Below are positions 42,822 through 51,374 of a stretch of 64,000 nt of DNA, in pieces (position 1 is the stretch's first letter; every line of letters begins with the position of its first letter). Under the pieces are notes generated by a model. It was not told where the DNA came from, did not search any database, and saw only the letters and a list, made by a program, of their open reading frames with translations. The position numbers and the translations under genes were made by a program. Source of the DNA: Halogranum gelatinilyticum (GTDB lineage Archaea > Halobacteriota > Halobacteria > Halobacteriales > Haloferacaceae). The stretch spans positions 787,295 through 851,294 of the forward strand of contig NZ_FNHL01000001.1 of the NCBI RefSeq assembly GCF_900103715.1. Reading direction: 5' to 3'.

Positions 42822-43682
42822 TCAGTCGTAGAGCGACTCGACGCGTTCGTCGTAGAGCTTCGAGAGCAGTGTCGTCACCGGCCCGCCCTCGGTGTCGAGA
42901 CCGTCGACCGTCTCGACCGGCCGGACTTCCCACGTCGTGTTGGTGAGAAAGACCTCGTCGGCGGTGCGGACGTCGTCGAGTGTGTACGCCCCCTCGTCGA
43001 CCGGGATGCCCTCCGAGCGGGCGAGATCGATAACGACGTCGCGGGTGATGCCGGGCAGGACCGGCCCGTCGAGACTCGGCGTCTTGAGCGACTGGCCGTC
43101 GACGAAAAAGAGGTTGCTCGTCGCGCCCTCCGCAAGATGGCCGTCGGCGTCGAGCATGAGTGCCTCGTCGGCACCCGTCGCCCGGAGTTCGAGCCGGGCG
43201 AGGATGCCGTTGAGATAGTTGTGGGTTTTCGCCTTCGATGGAATCGCCCGGTCGGCGACACGCTGGGTCCGGACGGCCTGGAGCGTCGCCGGACCGTCCC
43301 AGACGGGGGTGCTGTTGCGGCCGCCACGGGGGAGTCCCTTCACGATGACGACGACCGTCGGGTCGACCTCCTCGCTCGGCGTGAGCTTGCCGGGCTGGAC
43401 GCCCCGCGTCACCGACAGCCGGACGTAGGCCTCTCGCAGGTCGTTCGCAGCGAGCGTCTCGTCGATACGGCTCCGGAGGTCCGCATCCGACAGGCCGTGG
43501 TCTAACTGGAGCACCTCACAGGTCTCCCGAAGGCGGTCAGCGTGAGCCTCCCACTCGAACACTTCGCCGCCATAGGCGCGGAGCGTCTCGAAGGCCGCGT
43601 CGCCGTAGAGAAAGCCGCGGTCGCGGACGTTCACCGTCGCCTCGTCGGCGTCGACCAACTCGCCGTCGACGTGGTACTTCAT
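42822..43682 (-). CDS. Class IV aminotransferase (BCAT or aminodeoxychorismate lyase)
   Basis: 286 residues from ATG 43682 (MKYHVDGELVDADEATVNVRD). RDRGFLYGDAAFETLRAYGG and the PLP lysine region SKAKTHNYLNGILARLELRA are the fold-type IV signature; LAEGATSNLFFVDG binds the cofactor phosphate. It could be branched-chain aminotransferase or PabC, the lyase that makes p-aminobenzoate. The GDAAFETLR form and the presence of pabB/pabA 18 kb away without a linked lyase favour PabC slightly; not settled. Confidence 0.8.
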   Translation of the reverse strand: MKYHVDGELVDADEATVNVRDRGFLYGDAAFETLRAYGGEVFEWEAHADRLRETCEVLQLDHGLSDADLRSRIDETLAANDLREAYVRLSVTRGVQPGKLTPSEEVDPTVVVIVKGLPRGGRNSTPVWDGPATLQAVRTQRVADRAIPSKAKTHNYLNGILARLELRATGADEALMLDADGHLAEGATSNLFFVDGQSLKTPSLDGPVLPGITRDVVIDLARSEGIPVDEGAYTLDDVRTADEVFLTNTTWEVRPVETVDGLDTEGGPVTTLLSKLYDERVESLYD

Positions 43683-43752
43683 CGTTCTCCGTCGGCCCGG
43701 CGGGACCAAAGAACTGCCCGTTTGCTCCCGCTCCGTCCGCCGAGCGAACCCG

Positions 43753-43758
43753 TTTTAG
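43753..43758 (+). promoter_or_regulatory. TATA-like box of rnhA
   Basis: TTTTAG in CCCGTTTTAGCC is ~26 bases before the ATG at 43782, matching a leaderless transcript. Confidence 0.4.
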
Positions 43759-43781
43759 CCCTCCCGTCGTTCGCTTCACCC

Positions 43782-44378
43782 ATGCCAACCATCCAGTGCG
43801 ACCCCGACGAGGCGCGCGAGACGCTTCGGGAGGCGGGGGTCGAGGTGCAGCCGGGCAACACCGACCACGAGGCGTGGCGGGCCGAGCGCGGCGGCGCCGT
43901 CGCCGTCGCCTACGCCGACAAGGTCATCGTGCAGGGGTCGTCGCCGACGGACCTCACGCTCCTGTTGCAGGACGGCGGGGCGACCCGTGGACACGTCTAC
44001 TTCGACGGGGCGAGCCGGGGGAACCCCGGTCCCGCCTCCGTCGGCTGGGCCATCGTCACCAGCGACGGCATCGTCGCCGAAGGCTCCGAGCGCATCGGCC
44101 GGACGACCAACAACCGTGCCGAGTACGAGGCACTCGTCCGGGCGTTGGAGGCGGCACAGGAGTACGGGCTGAAGGAGGTCGACGTCCGTGGCGACTCTCA
44201 GCTCATCGTCAAGCAGGTCCGTGGAGAGTGGAACACGAACGACCCCGGCCTGCGGGAGAAGCGCGTGGCGGTGCGTGAACTGCTGGAGGGGTTCGACCGC
44301 TGGTCGCTCGCGCACGTTCCGCGAGAGATAAACGACCGCGCCGACAAACTGGCGAACGAGGCACTCGACAATGGCTGA
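43782..44378 (+). CDS. rnhA: Ribonuclease HI, archaeal type with N-terminal extension
   Basis: 198 residues. An N-terminal ~65-residue extension (MPTIQCDPDEARETLREAGV...) of unknown fold precedes the RNase H domain. Catalytic acidic residues: Asp in VYFDGASRGNPG, Glu in NNRAEYEALVRAL, Asp in DVRGDSQLIVKQV, Asp in INDRADKLANEAL. It cuts the RNA strand of RNA-DNA hybrids. It overlaps the next gene by 8 bases. Confidence 0.92.
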   Translation: MPTIQCDPDEARETLREAGVEVQPGNTDHEAWRAERGGAVAVAYADKVIVQGSSPTDLTLLLQDGGATRGHVYFDGASRGNPGPASVGWAIVTSDGIVAEGSERIGRTTNNRAEYEALVRALEAAQEYGLKEVDVRGDSQLIVKQVRGEWNTNDPGLREKRVAVRELLEGFDRWSLAHVPREINDRADKLANEALDNG

Positions 44379-44967
44379 TACGGCTGATACGGCTGACGCG
44401 GCTGAGACGGCAGAACTCCCCGAGGACGCCGTCAACGAGGCGGAGCGACTGACACGGCTGGCTCGCGAGGCAATCGACGGTCAGGAGGAAGCGGCCTACG
44501 AGCGACACCGCGCCGAGCTACTCGGCGAGCACGGCTTCACCGCCAGAATCCGCGAGGAGGACGACGTGCTCGTGCTCCACCCCGACGAGTGGGTCGAAGA
44601 CGGCGTCATCCGGGTCGAGCGCATCGACGACACCGACCGCGCCGTCGAAATCCCGCTGTCGGGGGCGGGCGACGAAACCGACTGGGGGGTAGTCGAGGAG
44701 CACAACGCCGCCCTGGTCGAAGCGGTTGCCGAGGAACACGGCGCGCTCCACGCCGCCAACTGCCGAGCGTTCGCGGACTTCATGGGCAACCACTACGTCC
44801 GGCGGGTCGAGGACGCGACCGGGGAGATGGTCGAGACGTTCCTGACCGACTACTATCCGCGAAACGCGTGGCCGAGCGAGAGACAACAGGACGTGATCGA
44901 GCAGTCGCTCGAGACGTTGTTCGAAGCGGCCGACGCGGACGTGCCCGGAAGCCCGCGCCGAACGTAA
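44371..44967 (+). CDS. rnhA operon protein (DUF7108-like)
   Basis: 198 residues starting MADTADTADAAETAELPEDA. The first ~20 residues are a short A/D/T repeat. The rest is acidic, with a beta segment (RIREEDDVLVLHPDEWVEDG) and two C-terminal helices (NCRAFADFMGNHYVRRVEDA; SERQQDVIEQSLETLF). It overlaps rnhA by 8 bases and is known in haloarchaea as the rnhA operon protein; I recall the family as DUF7108. Function unknown; partnership with RNase HI is inferred from the conserved pairing. Confidence 0.75.
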   Translation: MADTADTADAAETAELPEDAVNEAERLTRLAREAIDGQEEAAYERHRAELLGEHGFTARIREEDDVLVLHPDEWVEDGVIRVERIDDTDRAVEIPLSGAGDETDWGVVEEHNAALVEAVAEEHGALHAANCRAFADFMGNHYVRRVEDATGEMVETFLTDYYPRNAWPSERQQDVIEQSLETLFEAADADVPGSPRRT

Positions 44968-44977
44968 GGAGGTCGAT

Positions 44978-45337
44978 TTAGAGTCGGTCGTCGATGAGTT
45001 CCGAGACTTCGCCACCGCGGGTCTCGTCGGTGACGAACTTCGAGAGCATCCAGTCGAGACGGTCGAGAACGGCGTCGTGGCCCTTCTCCGTCAGCTCGTA
45101 CTGGTTCGTCCGTTTGTCGAGTTCGCTCTTCTCGACGAGGTCCATCTCGACGAGGTCGTCGAGGTTGGGGTAGAGACGCCCGTGGTTGACTTCCGTGCCG
45201 TAGTAGGACTCGAGATTGCGCTTGATTGCGAGCCCGTACATCGGCTCTTCGGAGAGGATGACGAGGATATTCTGTTGGAACGCGGTAAGGTCGCGTACGA
45301 TGCCAGCTTCGTCGTCTACTGTTTGTGCCTCTGACAT
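44978..45337 (-). CDS. PadR-family transcriptional regulator
   Basis: 119 residues. The winged helix is clear: FQQNILVILSEEPMYGLAIK then NLESYYGTEVNHGRLYPNLDDL, a PadR signature (YG-x-x-I, GRLYP-L), then DKRTNQYELTEKGHDAVLDR as the wing and its following helix, ending in a short dimerisation helix. PadR proteins are dimeric repressors that often bind their own promoter. An inverted repeat ATAGC/GCTAT (45336-45362) covers the start and its TATA box. Confidence 0.9.
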   Translation of the reverse strand: MSEAQTVDDEAGIVRDLTAFQQNILVILSEEPMYGLAIKRNLESYYGTEVNHGRLYPNLDDLVEMDLVEKSELDKRTNQYELTEKGHDAVLDRLDWMLSKFVTDETRGGEVSELIDDRL

Positions 45338-45370
45338 AGCTATTGAGATGTCACCATGCTATTTAACGCT
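45336..45370 (-). promoter_or_regulatory. padR promoter with inverted repeat
   Basis: ATAGC (45336-45340) and GCTAT (45358-45362) form a 5-base inverted repeat, and on the minus strand GTTAAATA (45361-45368) is a good TATA box 24-31 bases upstream of the ATG at 45337. A repressor at the palindrome would block both TBP binding and the transcript start, so autoregulation is likely but not shown. Confidence 0.5.
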
Positions 45371-45648
45371 TCTCAACTTTTCGCTCGTTTCCGGTATACG
45401 GCCCGATTTCGGCACTCTCCCGGTGTATTAAACGAACCGAGATGGTCGCCGTCACGGGGTGTCCGCGAACCGCACTGTCGACGCAGTCGGGTCGGCCAGC
45501 GACGTGCCGGCCTTCTCGAGATGCACGCAGTGGATGCTGTTGAGAGTCGCAGGAGAATATCGAGGGTACCACAGAAAGAACCTTTTGGATTCGACGATTC
45601 GGGGCTATCCCGAAAACACTTTGCGTCGTTTCGGAGAAAGGAGAACGC
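45371..45648 (+). other. Leader region between padR and ppa
   Basis: The 311-base gap 45338-45648 holds the padR promoter at its left end. Its right end carries AAAGGAG (45637-45643), a good Shine-Dalgarno sequence 5 bases before the ppa start, unusual in a window where most genes look leaderless. A T-rich stretch near 45580 (CCTTTTGG) could be the ppa promoter, giving a ~40-base leader. No protein-coding frame is convincing in between. Confidence 0.5.
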
Positions 45649-46182
45649 ATGACGAACCTCTGGGAAGACCTGGAAACCGGCCCGAACGCGCCGGAGACCA
45701 TCTACGCTGTCGTCGAGTGCCTCAAAGGTGAGCGCAACAAGTACGAGTACGACAAGGACATCCCCGGTGTCGTCCTCGACCGAGTGCTCCACAGCAACGT
45801 CCACTACCCGTCGGACTACGGCTTCATCCCGCAGTCGTACTACGACGACGAGGACCCCTTCGACGTGCTCGTCCTCGTCGAGGACCAGACCTTCCCCGGC
45901 TGTGTCATCGAGGCCCGCCCCGTCGCCCTGATGAAGATGGACGACGACGGCGAACAGGACGACAAGGTCATCGCTGTCCCGACCGAGGACCCGCGGTTCG
46001 ACCACATCGAGGACCTCGACGATATCCCCCAACAGCAGCTCGACGAGATCGACGAGTTCTTCGCGACCTACAAGAACCTCGAAGAGGGCAAGGAAGTCGA
46101 GACGCTGGGCTGGGAGGACAAGCAGGCGGCGATGGACGCCATCGAGCACGCCCAGGACCTCTACGAAGAGCACTTCGGCTGA
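45649..46182 (+). CDS. ppa: Inorganic pyrophosphatase (family I)
   Basis: 177 residues. Active-site residues are visible in GERNKYEYDKD, HYPSDYGFIPQ and the PPase signature DEDPFDVLVL, with further acidic metal ligands in DDKVIAVPTEDPRF. It splits pyrophosphate to phosphate, pulling biosynthetic reactions forward. C-terminal LGWEDKQAAMDAIEHA is typical of this family. Preceded by a clear ribosome-binding site (45637-45643). Confidence 0.95.
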   Translation: MTNLWEDLETGPNAPETIYAVVECLKGERNKYEYDKDIPGVVLDRVLHSNVHYPSDYGFIPQSYYDDEDPFDVLVLVEDQTFPGCVIEARPVALMKMDDDGEQDDKVIAVPTEDPRFDHIEDLDDIPQQQLDEIDEFFATYKNLEEGKEVETLGWEDKQAAMDAIEHAQDLYEEHFG

Positions 46183-46343
46183 GCGGCCACAGACACTCCG
46201 TTTTCTCTCGACGCAGCCGTCGACAGCGGTGAGTCCGTCCGGCGCACGGACGCACTCGCGCGTGTGAACCACGTGGCCACGACCATGTGAACCGCCATAC
46301 CGGAGCCAAACCCCTTTTACCGGCTGGCCACTACCCTGCGGTA

Positions 46344-47258
46344 ATGGCCGAATGCGACCAGTGTGGCCGGTACGAGAACCTTCCGTACCAGTGCCGACGC
46401 TGTGGGCAGACGTTCTGTGCGGAGCATCGCCTCCCGGAGAACCACTCCTGTCCGGGGTTGAACGAGTGGAACGACCCGAGCGGCGTCTTCGACAGCGGCT
46501 TCGACGACAGCGTGAACAAGGAGGGCCGCGCGAAGGGTGCCGTCAAGCGGGTGACGGGCACGGGCGGCTTCTTCGGCTACTTCCGGGGCAACATGACCTA
46601 CCTCTTCCTCGGGCTGATGTGGATCACGTTCCTCCTGCAGTATCTCGTCTTCCCGCAACTGCTCGGCGTCGGCAGGAACACCGAACTCTGGGCCTCGCTG
46701 TTCGTCCTGCGGCCGGGCAACATCACCTACGTCTGGACGTGGTTCACCTCCGTCTTCGCGCACGGCAGCTTCCAGCACATCGCGTTCAACAGCATCGCGC
46801 TGTACTTCTTCGGTCCGGCCGTCGAACAGCGACTCCGCTCACGGAAGTTCGCCGCGCTGTTCCTCGGTGCGGGTATCCTCGCCGGACTCGCACAGATCGG
46901 TACCGGGCTCGTCCTCGGCGGAACTGCGGGAGTCCTCGGAGCCAGCGGTGCCATCATGGGTGTCATGGGCGTGCTGACCGTCCTGAACCCGAATCTGAAG
47001 GTGTATCTCTACTTCATCATCCCGATGCCGCTGTGGGTGCTCACCTTCGGCTTCGCCCTCCTGAGCCTCGTCGCCGGCTTCGGCAGCCTGAACGGCGGCG
47101 GCTTCCTCGGCGGCAACGTCGCGCACATCGCCCATCTCGCCGGACTCGTCATCGGGCTGGCGTACGGGAGCCAGATCAAGGGCAACCAGCGGGCACCGCA
47201 GTCGCTCCGCTTCGGTGGCGGTGGCGGTCCTGGTGGTCCCGGTCGCGGCCGGTTCTGA
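46344..47258 (+). CDS. Rhomboid protease with N-terminal AN1 zinc finger
   Basis: 304 residues from ATG 46344. Residues 4-36 are an AN1-type zinc finger (C-x2-C, CRRC, C-x2-H, HSC: CDQCGRYENL and CRRCGQTFCAEHRLP). A rhomboid domain with six helices follows; the catalytic serine is in GASGAIMG and the histidine in NVAHIAHLAGLVIG. A conserved WTWFTSVFAHGSFQHIAFN segment is the L1/HxxxN region. The end is Gly/Arg-rich. Combines substrate or ubiquitin-like recognition with intramembrane proteolysis. TTTTAC (46315-46320) is its likely TATA box. Its stop overlaps the next start (TGATG). Confidence 0.92.
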   Translation: MAECDQCGRYENLPYQCRRCGQTFCAEHRLPENHSCPGLNEWNDPSGVFDSGFDDSVNKEGRAKGAVKRVTGTGGFFGYFRGNMTYLFLGLMWITFLLQYLVFPQLLGVGRNTELWASLFVLRPGNITYVWTWFTSVFAHGSFQHIAFNSIALYFFGPAVEQRLRSRKFAALFLGAGILAGLAQIGTGLVLGGTAGVLGASGAIMGVMGVLTVLNPNLKVYLYFIIPMPLWVLTFGFALLSLVAGFGSLNGGGFLGGNVAHIAHLAGLVIGLAYGSQIKGNQRAPQSLRFGGGGGPGGPGRGRF

Positions 47259-48046
47259 TGCGGCCGACCCGTCCCGAGTTCGTCCCCGACCCGTCGCTGT
47301 CGCGTGCGGAGATGGAATCGCTCCAGCGCGAGGTCGCCGCCGCCGCCGACTTCTCCGACGACCTCTCCTTCGAGCCTGCGAGCGTCTCGCTCGCCACCGA
47401 GTCACTCGTCCCCGCCGACGACCGCCCGCTCGTCGCGGGCGTCGACCAGGCGTTCCTCGACGACCACGCGGTGAGCGCGGTCGTCGTCCTCCGCGGCGGC
47501 GAAGTGGTCGAACGCGCCCACGCCGTCTCGGAGCTGTCGATTCCGTACATTCCCGGCCTGCTCTCGTTCCGCGAGGGTGGCCCGATTCTGGATGCTGTCG
47601 CCGAGTTGGACTGCGAACCGGATCTCTTCGTCTTCGATGGCAGTGGCCGCATCCACTTCCGACAGGCTGGGCTGGCGACCCACATGGGCGTCGTCCTCGA
47701 CACGCCCGCCATCGGCGTCGCCAAGAGCCTGCTCTGTGGTGAACCACGAGAGTCGGTCGACGAGCGGCCCGAAGGCTGGCAGACGCCGGTCGTCGCGGCC
47801 GACGGAGTAGAGCCGCGTGCGGGAGTCGACGGCGACGGATTCGCCGAGACGGTCGTCGGCTACGCCTACCAGTCGCGGCAGTATCCGAACTCGATGAAGA
47901 TCAATCCCCTCTACGTCAGCCCCGGCCACCGCGTCTCGGCGGAGACGACGGTCGAGCTCGTGGCGCGGCTCGGCGGCGAGTACAAACTGCCCGAGCCGAC
48001 GCGACTCGCCGACAGCTACGCCGACGAGGTCAAGAGGGACTATTAA
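47258..48046 (+). CDS. nfi: Endonuclease V
   Basis: 262 residues from ATG 47258, overlapping the rhomboid stop by one base. VAGVDQAFLDDHAVSAVVVL holds the first catalytic aspartate; LSIPYIPGLLSFREGGPILD is the EndoV wedge motif; LFVFDGSGRIHFRQAGLATH with MGVVLDTPAIGVAKSLL completes the active site. It nicks DNA or RNA 3' to deaminated adenine (inosine), relevant to repair under UV and desiccation. Confidence 0.93.
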   Translation: MRPTRPEFVPDPSLSRAEMESLQREVAAAADFSDDLSFEPASVSLATESLVPADDRPLVAGVDQAFLDDHAVSAVVVLRGGEVVERAHAVSELSIPYIPGLLSFREGGPILDAVAELDCEPDLFVFDGSGRIHFRQAGLATHMGVVLDTPAIGVAKSLLCGEPRESVDERPEGWQTPVVAADGVEPRAGVDGDGFAETVVGYAYQSRQYPNSMKINPLYVSPGHRVSAETTVELVARLGGEYKLPEPTRLADSYADEVKRDY

Positions 48047-48070
48047 CTCCCCTCGCTCCGTCTCGCCGGT

Positions 48071-48919
48071 GTGAAACCCGACACCGTCCTGATTACGGGC
48101 TGTTCGTCCGGTATCGGCCGCGCGACGGCGCGGGCCTTCCTCGCCGAAGACTGGAAGGTCTACGCGACCGCTCGCAACCCCGCAGACATCGAGCAACTGG
48201 GAGAGGAGGGCTGCCAGATCGCCACCCTCGACGTCACCGACCAGGGCGACGTCGACCGCGTCGTCGACCGCATCATCGACGAGGAGGGCCACATCCAGTG
48301 TCTCGTCAACAACGCTGGCTTCGGCCAGATGGGTCCCATCGAAGACGTGCCCACCGAACAGGTCCACCGCCAGTTCGACGTCAACGTCTACGGTCCCCAC
48401 CGGCTCATCCGCGCCGTCCTCCCCCATATGCGCCGTCAGGAGGACGGCACCATCGTCAACGTCTCCAGCGTCATCGGCCGCGTCTCCCCGCCCGGCATGG
48501 GCGTCTACGCCGGCTCGAAGTTCGCCATTGAGGCGATGACCGACTCGCTCCGCAACGAGGTCGACGAGTACGGCATCAACGCGGTACTCATCGAACCCGG
48601 CCCGGTCGACACGAAGTTCTCCGCCCGCGCACAGAAGGAAGTCGACGGCGAGGACGGCAGCGAAGTCGAAGGCGTCGAACGCTCCGGTGCCTACGAGTCC
48701 TTCTACAAGGTCTTCTCGGACACGCAGGCGATGGGCGGCGGCGGGCCCGGCTCCGTCGCTCCCGAGCGCGTCGCCGAGGACATCGTCAACGCCGCGAGCG
48801 CGACGAAACCTGCCGCTCGCTACCCGGTCGGCACGCTCGCAAAAGTCGGTGTGCTCGCCCGGTTCATCCCGGACGGCCCGCGCGACAAGCTGTTCGGCCT
48901 GATGGACAAGCTGAGCTAA
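48071..48919 (+). CDS. Short-chain dehydrogenase/reductase
   Basis: 282 residues from GTG 48071. TGCSSGIG is the nucleotide-binding loop, NNAG follows, and the catalytic set is S in VNVSSVIG, Y-x3-K in YAGSK. A classical SDR with a 30-residue C-terminal extension (VGTLAKVGVLARFIPDGPRD then KLFGLMDKLS), like the group annotated as 3-oxoacyl-ACP or retinol-type reductases. Substrate unknown. 24 bases separate it from the endonuclease V gene, so it may be co-transcribed. Confidence 0.88.
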   Translation: MKPDTVLITGCSSGIGRATARAFLAEDWKVYATARNPADIEQLGEEGCQIATLDVTDQGDVDRVVDRIIDEEGHIQCLVNNAGFGQMGPIEDVPTEQVHRQFDVNVYGPHRLIRAVLPHMRRQEDGTIVNVSSVIGRVSPPGMGVYAGSKFAIEAMTDSLRNEVDEYGINAVLIEPGPVDTKFSARAQKEVDGEDGSEVEGVERSGAYESFYKVFSDTQAMGGGGPGSVAPERVAEDIVNAASATKPAARYPVGTLAKVGVLARFIPDGPRDKLFGLMDKLS

Positions 48920-50080
48920 TCAGTCCAGACAGGCGGCGACCACGCGGAGTGCCGCTTCTCCCTGCACCTCGTCGGCGAGCAGCGGCACGCGTTTGACGTC
49001 CCGTCCCCGGAACAGCTCCATCGACTGTTTCAGCGCGTCCTGTTGGACCTGCCACCGCCGCTGGCAGAACTCACACTCGTCGAGGTTCGGCGCGACGACC
49101 CACTCGGGGTCGACGTCGGCGACGTCACCCACGTCCTCCATCACGCGGTTGACCACGAGCGTCTGGACCGGGATGTCGAACTCCCCGAGTCGCGAGACGA
49201 GCCGCTCGGACTCGACGACGCTCATCTCTTCGGGAATCATGACGACCCGGAAGTCGGTCTGCTGGGGGTCCTGGAGGACGGCGCGGAGCCGCTCGATACG
49301 CTCCTGTAGTTCGTCGAGGTCGCCCATGCCACCCGCCTGGTCGTCGCCGCCGCCGAACATTCCCTTCACGCCCTCCATCATCCCGCCGAACTGCTGGCGG
49401 AGCTTCATCATCTTGCCGACCATCGAGTCCATGACCTCCGGTAGCTGCAGGAGTCGGAGGGTGTGGCCCGTCGGTGCGGTGTCGACGACGACGCGGTCGA
49501 ACCGCGGGTCGTCGAGATATTCGAGCAGTTGGCGCATCGCGGCGGCCTCGTCCGCGCCGGGCATCGTCCCGCCGAGCAGCGGATCCATCGCGCCGTCCTC
49601 GCCCATCATCTCGCCGAGTTGGCCCATGCCGCCGAGCGGATTGTCGCCGCCAGCCGGTCCCGCGTTCCCGTCGGCATCCGGGCCGCCCGGCCCACCCTGG
49701 CCGAACATCCCCTCCTCCATCGCCTCGTCGGGGTCGATTTCGGCGGCGTAGAGCGGCATATCATCGCGGATCTGCGTCGGCCGCGGCGGAATCGGTGCTT
49801 CGAGCGTGTCCGACAGCGAGTGGGCGGGGTCGGTGGAGACGACGAGCGTCGAGACGCCACCGGCCGCACTGGCCAGCGCCGTCGCCGCGGCCATCGTCGT
49901 CTTGCCGACGCCGCCCTTCCCGCCGTAGAGGACGTACTCGGGCGCGTCGACGCCTTCGGGGAGATGCTCTCGCTCCGTCGCCTGTCTCTCGATGTCGGAC
50001 GGGGTCTCGTCTGCGTGGTCTCTCGACTCGGCTTCCTCGCCCTCGACCGAATCGACGGCTTCGACGTCGATGCGTGACAT
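48920..50080 (-). CDS. Get3/ArsA-family ATPase with Gly/Met-rich insertions
   Basis: 386 residues. Deviant Walker A GGKGGVGKTT near residue 53, switch I DPAHSLSDTL, switch II VVVDTAPTGHTLRLLQLP, and CxxC (CEFC) near residue 340 that in Get3 holds a dimer-bridging zinc. Family role: targeting of tail-anchored membrane proteins or arsenite efflux; no ars genes are adjacent, so Get3-like targeting fits better. Two Gly/Met-rich insertions (~120-175; ~240-275, KGMFGGGDDQAGG) correspond to the hydrophobic client-groove region. Convergent with the SDR gene. Confidence 0.9.
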   Translation of the reverse strand: MSRIDVEAVDSVEGEEAESRDHADETPSDIERQATEREHLPEGVDAPEYVLYGGKGGVGKTTMAAATALASAAGGVSTLVVSTDPAHSLSDTLEAPIPPRPTQIRDDMPLYAAEIDPDEAMEEGMFGQGGPGGPDADGNAGPAGGDNPLGGMGQLGEMMGEDGAMDPLLGGTMPGADEAAAMRQLLEYLDDPRFDRVVVDTAPTGHTLRLLQLPEVMDSMVGKMMKLRQQFGGMMEGVKGMFGGGDDQAGGMGDLDELQERIERLRAVLQDPQQTDFRVVMIPEEMSVVESERLVSRLGEFDIPVQTLVVNRVMEDVGDVADVDPEWVVAPNLDECEFCQRRWQVQQDALKQSMELFRGRDVKRVPLLADEVQGEAALRVVAACLD

Positions 50081-50147
50081 GGGTGGACGTGCACGCCGAC
50101 GACTTGTGTACTTCTCGGTCCGCGAACTGTGAGGAGAGCTAGATGAA

Positions 50148-51245
50148 TCAGAAGTAGTCCGCCAGCCGCGCCGCCGCCTCCTCGGCCCGCGGGGTCACGA
50201 GCGCGAAGCGGATCCACTCGTCGCGGGCCGTCCCGAACGCCTCGCCGGGCATCCCGGCGACGCCCGCCTCGTCGATGAGCGTGTAGACGTTGTCGAGCGT
50301 GCCGGGGAAGTCATCGAAGCGTGCCAGCACGTAGAACGCGCCGTCCGGGCGGGAGTATTCAGCTCCCGCGGCGTCGAGCGCGTCGGTGAAGGCGTCGATC
50401 CGCTCGCGGAGCATCGCCCGCGTCTCCTCGTAGTAGTCGGCGTCCGTGTTCCGCAGGGCGTGGAGGACGGCCTGTTGGGCCGGGCGGCTGCCGGTGACGT
50501 TGACGAGCATATGGCGGGTCTTCGCGGCCTTCACGTGTGAGTCGGGGAAGACCGCGTAGCCGACGCGGTAGCCCGTGATGGCCATCGACTTCGAGTAGGA
50601 GGTGACGACGACGCGGTGCTCGGAGTCGATGGTGAGCGCGCTCTCGAAGCGACCCGAGAAGTCGAAGTGGTCGTAGACCTCGTCGGCGACGAGGAGCGCG
50701 TCGTGTTCCTCGGCGATGGCGACGAGTTCCTCCATCGTCTCGCGGCCGTAGACCGCGCCGGTCGGGTTGTTCGGCGTGTTGACGACGATGCAGGCGGTGT
50801 CGTCGCTGGCGACGTCGCGGACCTTCGCGGGGTCGAGCGAGCCGTCGCGTTCGGTCGGGACGAACCGCGCCTCGCCGTCGAGCATCGTCGTCTTGCCGGG
50901 GTAGTACGGATAGACGGGGTCGGTCAGGATGATCTCGTCGCCGGCGTCGCGCTCCATCGCACGGGCCATCGCGAGATAGTTGGCCTCACCCGCGCCGTTG
51001 GTGACGACGACCTGGTCGACCGAGACGTTCCGACGCTCGGCGATCTCCTCGCGAAGCTCGCGGAGACCCTCGCTCGGCGGATACTGGAAGTCCTCGATGT
51101 CGGCGTCGGCGTACTCGTGCAGGCCGTCGCGGAGGGCCTGCGGCGGCTCCCAGTCGGGGTTGCCGCTGACCATGTCGACGACGTCGCGGTCGGCGTTGGC
51201 CGCGTACTGCATCACCTTGAAGAACAGCGGCTCGTCGTACTCCAT
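50148..51245 (-). CDS. PLP-dependent aminotransferase class I
   Basis: 365 residues from ATG 51245 ([20 protein letters not shown]). PLP lysine in [28 protein letters not shown] and [10 protein letters not shown] are the usual cofactor contacts; the C-terminal Arg in [10 protein letters not shown] binds the substrate carboxylate. Fold type I, subgroup I-gamma like AspC/AlaA; the amino-group donor and acceptor cannot be told. Divergent from cinA. Confidence 0.9.
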   Translation of the reverse strand: MEYDEPLFFKVMQYAANADRDVVDMVSGNPDWEPPQALRDGLHEYADADIEDFQYPPSEGLRELREEIAERRNVSVDQVVVTNGAGEANYLAMARAMERDAGDEIILTDPVYPYYPGKTTMLDGEARFVPTERDGSLDPAKVRDVASDDTACIVVNTPNNPTGAVYGRETMEELVAIAEEHDALLVADEVYDHFDFSGRFESALTIDSEHRVVVTSYSKSMAITGYRVGYAVFPDSHVKAAKTRHMLVNVTGSRPAQQAVLHALRNTDADYYEETRAMLRERIDAFTDALDAAGAEYSRPDGAFYVLARFDDFPGTLDNVYTLIDEAGVAGMPGEAFGTARDEWIRFALVTPRAEEAAARLADYF

Positions 51246-51346
51246 GTGCGTGTGCTCCCGGCGAGCGCACCTGTGTCTTTCGTCATCGTGAGGCAGTCGC
51301 TCGTCGACACTCCCCACGGCCGACCCGACCGACGGCTCGCCCACCT

Positions 51347-51353
51347 TCTTTAT
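51347..51353 (+). promoter_or_regulatory. TATA-like box of the cinA gene
   Basis: TCTTTAT at 51347-51353 is about 25 bases before the ATG at 51375, a leaderless promoter position. Confidence 0.4.
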
Positions 51354-51374
51354 CGGCCGCTCCGAACCCCGCGT

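Noticed and set aside
44371-44967. Frameshifted C-terminal extension of rnhA
   Set aside because: rnhA is full length with all four catalytic acidic residues, and the 8-base overlap is the usual coupled-gene pattern.
45373-46272. 299-codon minus-strand frame over ppa
   Set aside because: Antisense to pyrophosphatase, which has all family motifs.
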